Positions 59,774 to 64,000 of a DNA stretch of 64,000 nt are shown here, piece after piece; position 1 is the first letter of the stretch; each line of letters opens with the position of its first letter. The translations under genes and the position numbers were made by a program. Origin of the DNA: Podaxis mareebaensis (taxonomy: Eukaryota; Basidiomycota; Agaricomycetes; Agaricales; Agaricaceae); NCBI GenBank assembly GCA_018524725.1, contig JAEUWP010000469.1, forward strand, positions 28,184-92,183, written 5' to 3'. The notes under the pieces were generated by a model. The model made no database searches and was not told where the DNA came from. It worked only from the letters and a program-made list of their open reading frames with translations.

Positions 59774-60615
59774 TTGTCCAGATATGTTGTTATGAACCAG
59801 CCTGGTACCACCTGTCACAACATCATTTATTATGCTCTAGTCCATGAGCTTGGACTTCCCAATGCCTCTTGTTCTACCACCCAAGATACAGGCATACCAG
59901 CTAAAGACTCAACTCGCTACTGTAATGAAGCATTCACCAACCATCACCTTCCTGGCCATGCCTCCCTATTCTCTGAAGACTGGCTGACACCTGGACTGAT
60001 CTTCTATGAGACTGACCACATGATGACAGAAATATTACACATTGCTTGGGAGAATGCTCCCTTCACCCACATCTTTGATCCCAACAGGTTATATGTCCAA
60101 ATGATCCATAATAACTTCGACTCCACCTGGGCCCACAGTTGGAAGATGATCCCTTACACTGGAGAACCAATAGTATTCCTCCATCCTTACATGATGTATC
60201 CACTCAAGGTCATCCTGCACATTATCAAATACAAAGTCACCCATGGATTTTACTTTTGAGAAGTAGAAGTCTACCATGTTGATCCTAACTCCAATGACCC
60301 TCTGGCCATCCCTCCCCATTGCACCCAGCTTCTGCCCCTCTGCAGTGTCAACTCCAATGTTCCAGGTATCGATGAGTCAAACCCAGAAGAACCCATCAGT
60401 GATCCTCCTCCATACCCACCACCATATGTCACTGCCAACATATCATCATCATCATCATCTTCTCTACACTGCAGTCTCATCTTCCTTCACAAGTCAGACT
60501 CTTCTGACTCAATGCCTCTAGCAGGGAACTTCACCATTCCCAGTTCTGCCTTGTCTTCTGACTCTTACTCTTCTGATTCCTCTAATGGACACCTTTATCC
60601 TAATATGGACTTGTA
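59774..60615 (+). pseudogene. Retroelement-associated ORF with one in-frame stop
   Basis: The frame is open for about 160 codons (from about ATG 59792), meets a TGA at 60257-60259 and then remains open for another 118 codons to TAA at 60613-60615. The second part reads EVEVYHVDPNSNDPLAIPPH, then a Pro-rich PPPYPPPYV and a Ser-rich tail. The stop follows GFYF and would be a CGA to TGA change if Arg stood there, as is usual in this block. I do not recognise the domain; its position before an LTR-like pyrimidine-rich stretch and a gag relic suggests a retroelement protein. Confidence 0.4.
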
Positions 60616-62200
60616 ATATAAAACCAGTAAACAGTTTCCTTTCTCTCTCTCTATTACAGACTCTTTGTCTTGTATCCTTGTATCCCTGTATCCCAGATGG
60701 ATGTGGACCTGAACTGTTTCCTTACTAGTTAGTTTCCTTTTCTGTCTTTTTTCCTATTCTCATCTAGTTTCTATTCTTGTCTTGCTCCACTCCATAGTTA
60801 TGCTTCTATTGACTCTCAGACTCATAGCCTTACTTTGTTATAGTTACCAGAATTAGACCTTAGAAGTAAAGCTTAAATAGCCACTCATGTACTGGAAGCA
60901 CAAGCTTCCTATATTCTCAAATCTCAGTGTTATTTTCTTAACTCTGCGATTGACATTAGTTCATGATCAGTGTAGTAGTAAACTTTCTATTGGTCATATC
61001 CTCGACTGATAGAAGTTCAACCTCTGAGTGTGCTTAACTGGACACTTGCCTCACCACCTACTTACTGTGATCCTTCTTGCTAGATCCTAGTGCCTCTGCA
61101 AACCATCTAGTGAGATAGCCACCCCCTAGCAAAGCTTAGGTGACTGGTGATAAGGACCAACCTAACATTATATAGGAAGCTTCCCTTAGTGACCCTTGTG
61201 TCCATTGTAAGTGACTAGAAGATGCACAATATCTCTAGGGTGACACAGGCCCTAATCCCATCACAGACCTAGCCAATACTAGACCAGATCTGTGAGTAGA
61301 CTGCAAATCTATGACAGGAAATATGCCCGAACATGGTGATCAGGATAGCAACCTAGATCTTAAAGGCCTGCAGATTGGAGAGAGGAAACTGCTCCATCTA
61401 AAGCAATTTAGACAGATTGTAGGAACCTTGGCAAACCTGGAAAACAACCACAACCTACTCCAGACCAATAACAAAGGGCAGAGCCAATCCTTAAATGCCT
61501 GGATAACCAGCTATTATCTTGGACAACAAGTAAAGGAGAAAAACACCCACATCAAGCACTAGACTGGCTGTGGGAGACAATAGCTGTGCTGTGGAATAAC
61601 TCTAAGCCATATACAAAGAAGGAGTATCCAATTGAAGGGTAACCAGAAAGGAAAGATAGACCCCTAGTGCAACTGTGGATTTGTGCATTACAGAAATAGT
61701 CCACCATCCAGAAGCACAACTGGATTTGAGAAAGATTAAAGCTGTACCACAAGAAGTCCTGGAGACACTCGAAATCAAGATAGGATTTCGTCCAAGCTAG
61801 TCAGCATCTATCCCATGACACCTTCCTCACCACAGATTCTTCAACACCACCATGTTCTCAGGAAAAGGAAAGCAATGAGCTCAGACTGAGCCCAATCCCA
61901 ACCAGTCTACCTCCTCACAATCCTGAAAATCCAAACAACCTAGACAATACCAACTGACCCCACCCTCAGATCCTGCACTTCAGCTTCATACCCACTCACC
62001 AGAGCAAACCCTGTATTCACCACCTCTGCCCATCCAACACACTGAATCCTTTCATGACACTCCTCCCCCCATCAAGCCTTCTACCAGTGCCACAGCAGGA
62101 CTTATCAGACAAGCTTCTCTTGGAGAGCACTCTGAGCAAATTAGCCAAGCAGCTATAACACCAGAACAATCTACCCAGCTAAACCCCCTCCTTCAACACA
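60616..62200. other. Non-coding retroelement sequence, possible LTR/leader
   Basis: This stretch holds a CT-rich tract (TTTCTCTCTCTCTATTACAG at about 60640), a T-rich section and then the leader before the gag relic. It could be an LTR, but I could not pair it with a second copy or place a primer-binding site. A short frame at 61325-61561 (NLDLKGLQIGERKLLHLKQF) may be the start of the gag-side ORF. Confidence 0.3.
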
Positions 62201-62499
62201 GAGGAGATAACAACTATGTTGACACCAAGTCTGATCACTCATACCACTCAGGAAGCCAGCAACCAGAATCCCCAGGAGAACCAACACTTTATCCGCTCAT
62301 CCTCACCTCAGCACAACAAGCCTGGTATGACTCCTTCATACCAGAACAACAGCTCTACATCAGAACTACCTCACCCACTGACTGAGAGAGTATCCTCAAC
62401 AACCTCATCAACACACATGGACCAGACCCCTACAATCCAACTACCCTGTATTCCCATTCAACCTCCAGAACTCAATCACCTCAGCCAGTACATTCCACC

Positions 62500-63462
62500 A
62501 TGTTGACCTCACAAGACCCAAAAGTTGAAAAGCCTGAACCATTCTATGGAGACCCATCAGACTACCCATGATGGAAAAGAGACCTATAAATTTACTATGC
62601 ATGCCAACCAACCAATCTCTCTTCCAACTCTGCTAAGATCATGTTTGCCCTTCTCAATATGTGAGGACCAGCCACAACATAGAAGGAAGCCTATGTCACT
62701 TCCCATACTACCAGAAACACCTTCAACATGACACAAACCTTGGCACAATTCTTCACTGAGTTGGACAACTCATTTAAACAAGCCTCTACCACTGTTGTCA
62801 GCATCGACCACCTCACACACCTCAAACAAAATGGAAGACCAATTGAAGAATATATCAACCAGTTCAAGAGTCTATGCACCTCAGCAAGCATTAGTCATAA
62901 TGGGACCAAAGTCGCATTATTCCTTAAAAGACTGGACCCATATTACTGCAAAGGTGTCATTAACCAGAGCCCCATAGAAAATGACCCTGAGGCTGTCTAC
63001 ACAGCAGCCTACCACACAGGAGGACTGGTGTACTTTCAATCATTTACTGATTACCCGAGAAATTTGTACTGACATTACTCAAACTCCCATTGCAAGAAAC
63101 ATTCAAAATCTCATATTTCAAGCAAAAGCTACAACTTCTGAGCATATAAACCATCTCAAACAACTCATAACCCCCCAGGATATGGTCCCATGGACATTGA
63201 CAACATCCTCACAAACAAGCTCAATCATATTGACAGAACAGATAGTGAATCTGAACAGTCATCAGAAGAAGACTCTTCAGAAGTATCATCCAATGATGAC
63301 TACTACTCAAGTGAACAAGTTAATCAAATCATCAAAGCAAGAATCGAAGCTGAGCTCAATAACCTCCTACCCCAAGAACTCCATGAACTCAGAAGTAAAG
63401 GTTTATGCTTCATCTGCAAGACCAGAAAACACTATGCACAATCATGCCCACTCAACAAGTGA
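62500..63462 (+). pseudogene. Ty3/Gypsy-type gag, broken
   Basis: One plus-strand frame reads KVEKPEPFYGDPSDYP, a stop, WKRDL, a stop, IYYACQPTN, MFALLNM, two further stops, then AQFFTELDNSFKQ and HLKQNGRPIEEYINQFKSLC, the core of a Gypsy capsid. After a frame change a second part reads GYGPMDIDNILTNKL, an acidic Ser-rich linker, and the zinc knuckle GLCFICKTRKHYAQSCP (CX2CX4HX4C, about 63406-63447). At least four stops (TGA 62569, TAA about 62587, TGA and TAG near 62670-62690) plus a frameshift make it non-functional. The protease and polymerase would lie beyond the right edge of the window. Confidence 0.7.
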
Positions 63463-64000
63463 AGATTGAAGAACTGAGCCTCCTATTCCTGAAACAGACA
63501 TGGAAAGCAATTCTGAAAACACCAGAAGTCAAGACTCAATAGCATCAAAGAAGAGTCAAGTGACAAAGAAGACCCAAAAGGGAAAGGGAAGGATTTTACC
63601 AGAAGGGACTAGCCAGTATCACATCTAGTTCTGATGACTCACAAATCACAAGCAGTGACTCTGAATACTCATTCAATGGATACCCCCAACCTGTTACACT
63701 CCTCTTGTTTCCGTTGTCATCCATGCTCTCCTTGTAGTTCTGCCCTCTCTGTTTCTAACCACCTTCCTGCCTTCTGACTCCAAGTGTCCACCCTGACTCA
63801 ACTTCTATCTTGACTTTTAGTCACACCTTGGATCTTCTGAAGTCATGATATGTTTAGCACTCAGGCTCGGTGATACAATAGATAATAATAACTCTCCTTC
63901 TGTAGATCTCATCTTACTTTGGACTCGGTCTACTATACTTAGAGTACTGAAGTAACTATGAAGATTCTCCTTTAGGACATGTAGAATAGCAATTGCCCTC

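Larger units (their letters stand above)
57803..64000. other. CpG-depleted block of decayed retroelements
   Basis: By eye there is no CG dinucleotide at all between about 57803 and 59910 and only about 15-20 from there to the window end, although base composition is not extreme and the rest of the window is CpG-rich. The block contains the broken ORFs listed separately. CpG loss with matching TG/CA excess is the footprint of long-term methylation and deamination of transposons. Confidence 0.85.

Overview
The window reads as a euchromatic stretch of an Agaricomycete (mushroom-forming basidiomycete) chromosome that runs into a transposon-rich tail. The evidence is: compact genes broken by many 50-60 nt GT-AG introns; a clade-typical sesquiterpene synthase; Agaricomycete-type NACHT proteins, DUF7918 proteins and a Plavaka transposase; and housekeeping genes (MON2, eIF3a, prefoldin 5) that look fungal. 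All multi-exon models were built by eye from open frames, splice signals and remembered family patterns, so exon edges may be off by a few bases.

Layout. 1-2.2 kb holds no confident gene. 2.3-3.6 kb is a terpene synthase, followed directly by a 787-bp TA-flanked pogo/Fot1-like element (3.6-4.4 kb). 4.5-10.7 kb is MON2 (15 exons). 11.0-11.9 kb is a PHO80-type cyclin. 12.6-14.6 kb is the first of three NACHT NLR-like genes. 16.3-25 kb carries two paralogous cysteine-rich, probably GPI-anchored secreted proteins, a small coiled-coil protein, prefoldin subunit 5, a DENN-type LCHN/DUF4484 protein and NLR 2. 25.7-29.0 kb is eIF3a. 29.2-33.0 kb is a cluster of three LaeA-like methyltransferases. 33.2-34.7 kb is flanked by inverted repeats. 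35.3-38.2 kb is a DUF7918 tandem pair and 38.5-40.6 kb is NLR 3.

From about 41.7 kb the character changes to repeats and mobile DNA: a SINE-like unit, diverged tandem repeats, then a three-gene block (DUF6698-like, a large unassigned tryptophan-rich ORF, and a Plavaka transposase pseudogene with five in-frame stops). All three of those genes have short palindromes of one shared design upstream of their starts, in the same orientation relative to transcription; this is the most interesting signal in the window. 53.6-56.6 kb is a scrambled array of Mei2-like fragments and repeated acidic-coding units. From about 57.8 kb to the end the sequence is almost free of CpG and contains a decayed Ty3/Gypsy-type gag and other broken retroelement ORFs, as expected of long-methylated transposon DNA.

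Functionally the left two thirds mix housekeeping genes (Golgi/endosome traffic, translation initiation, tubulin/actin folding) with accessory genes (NLRs, secondary metabolism, surface proteins). The right third is best read as layered mobile elements at different stages of decay.
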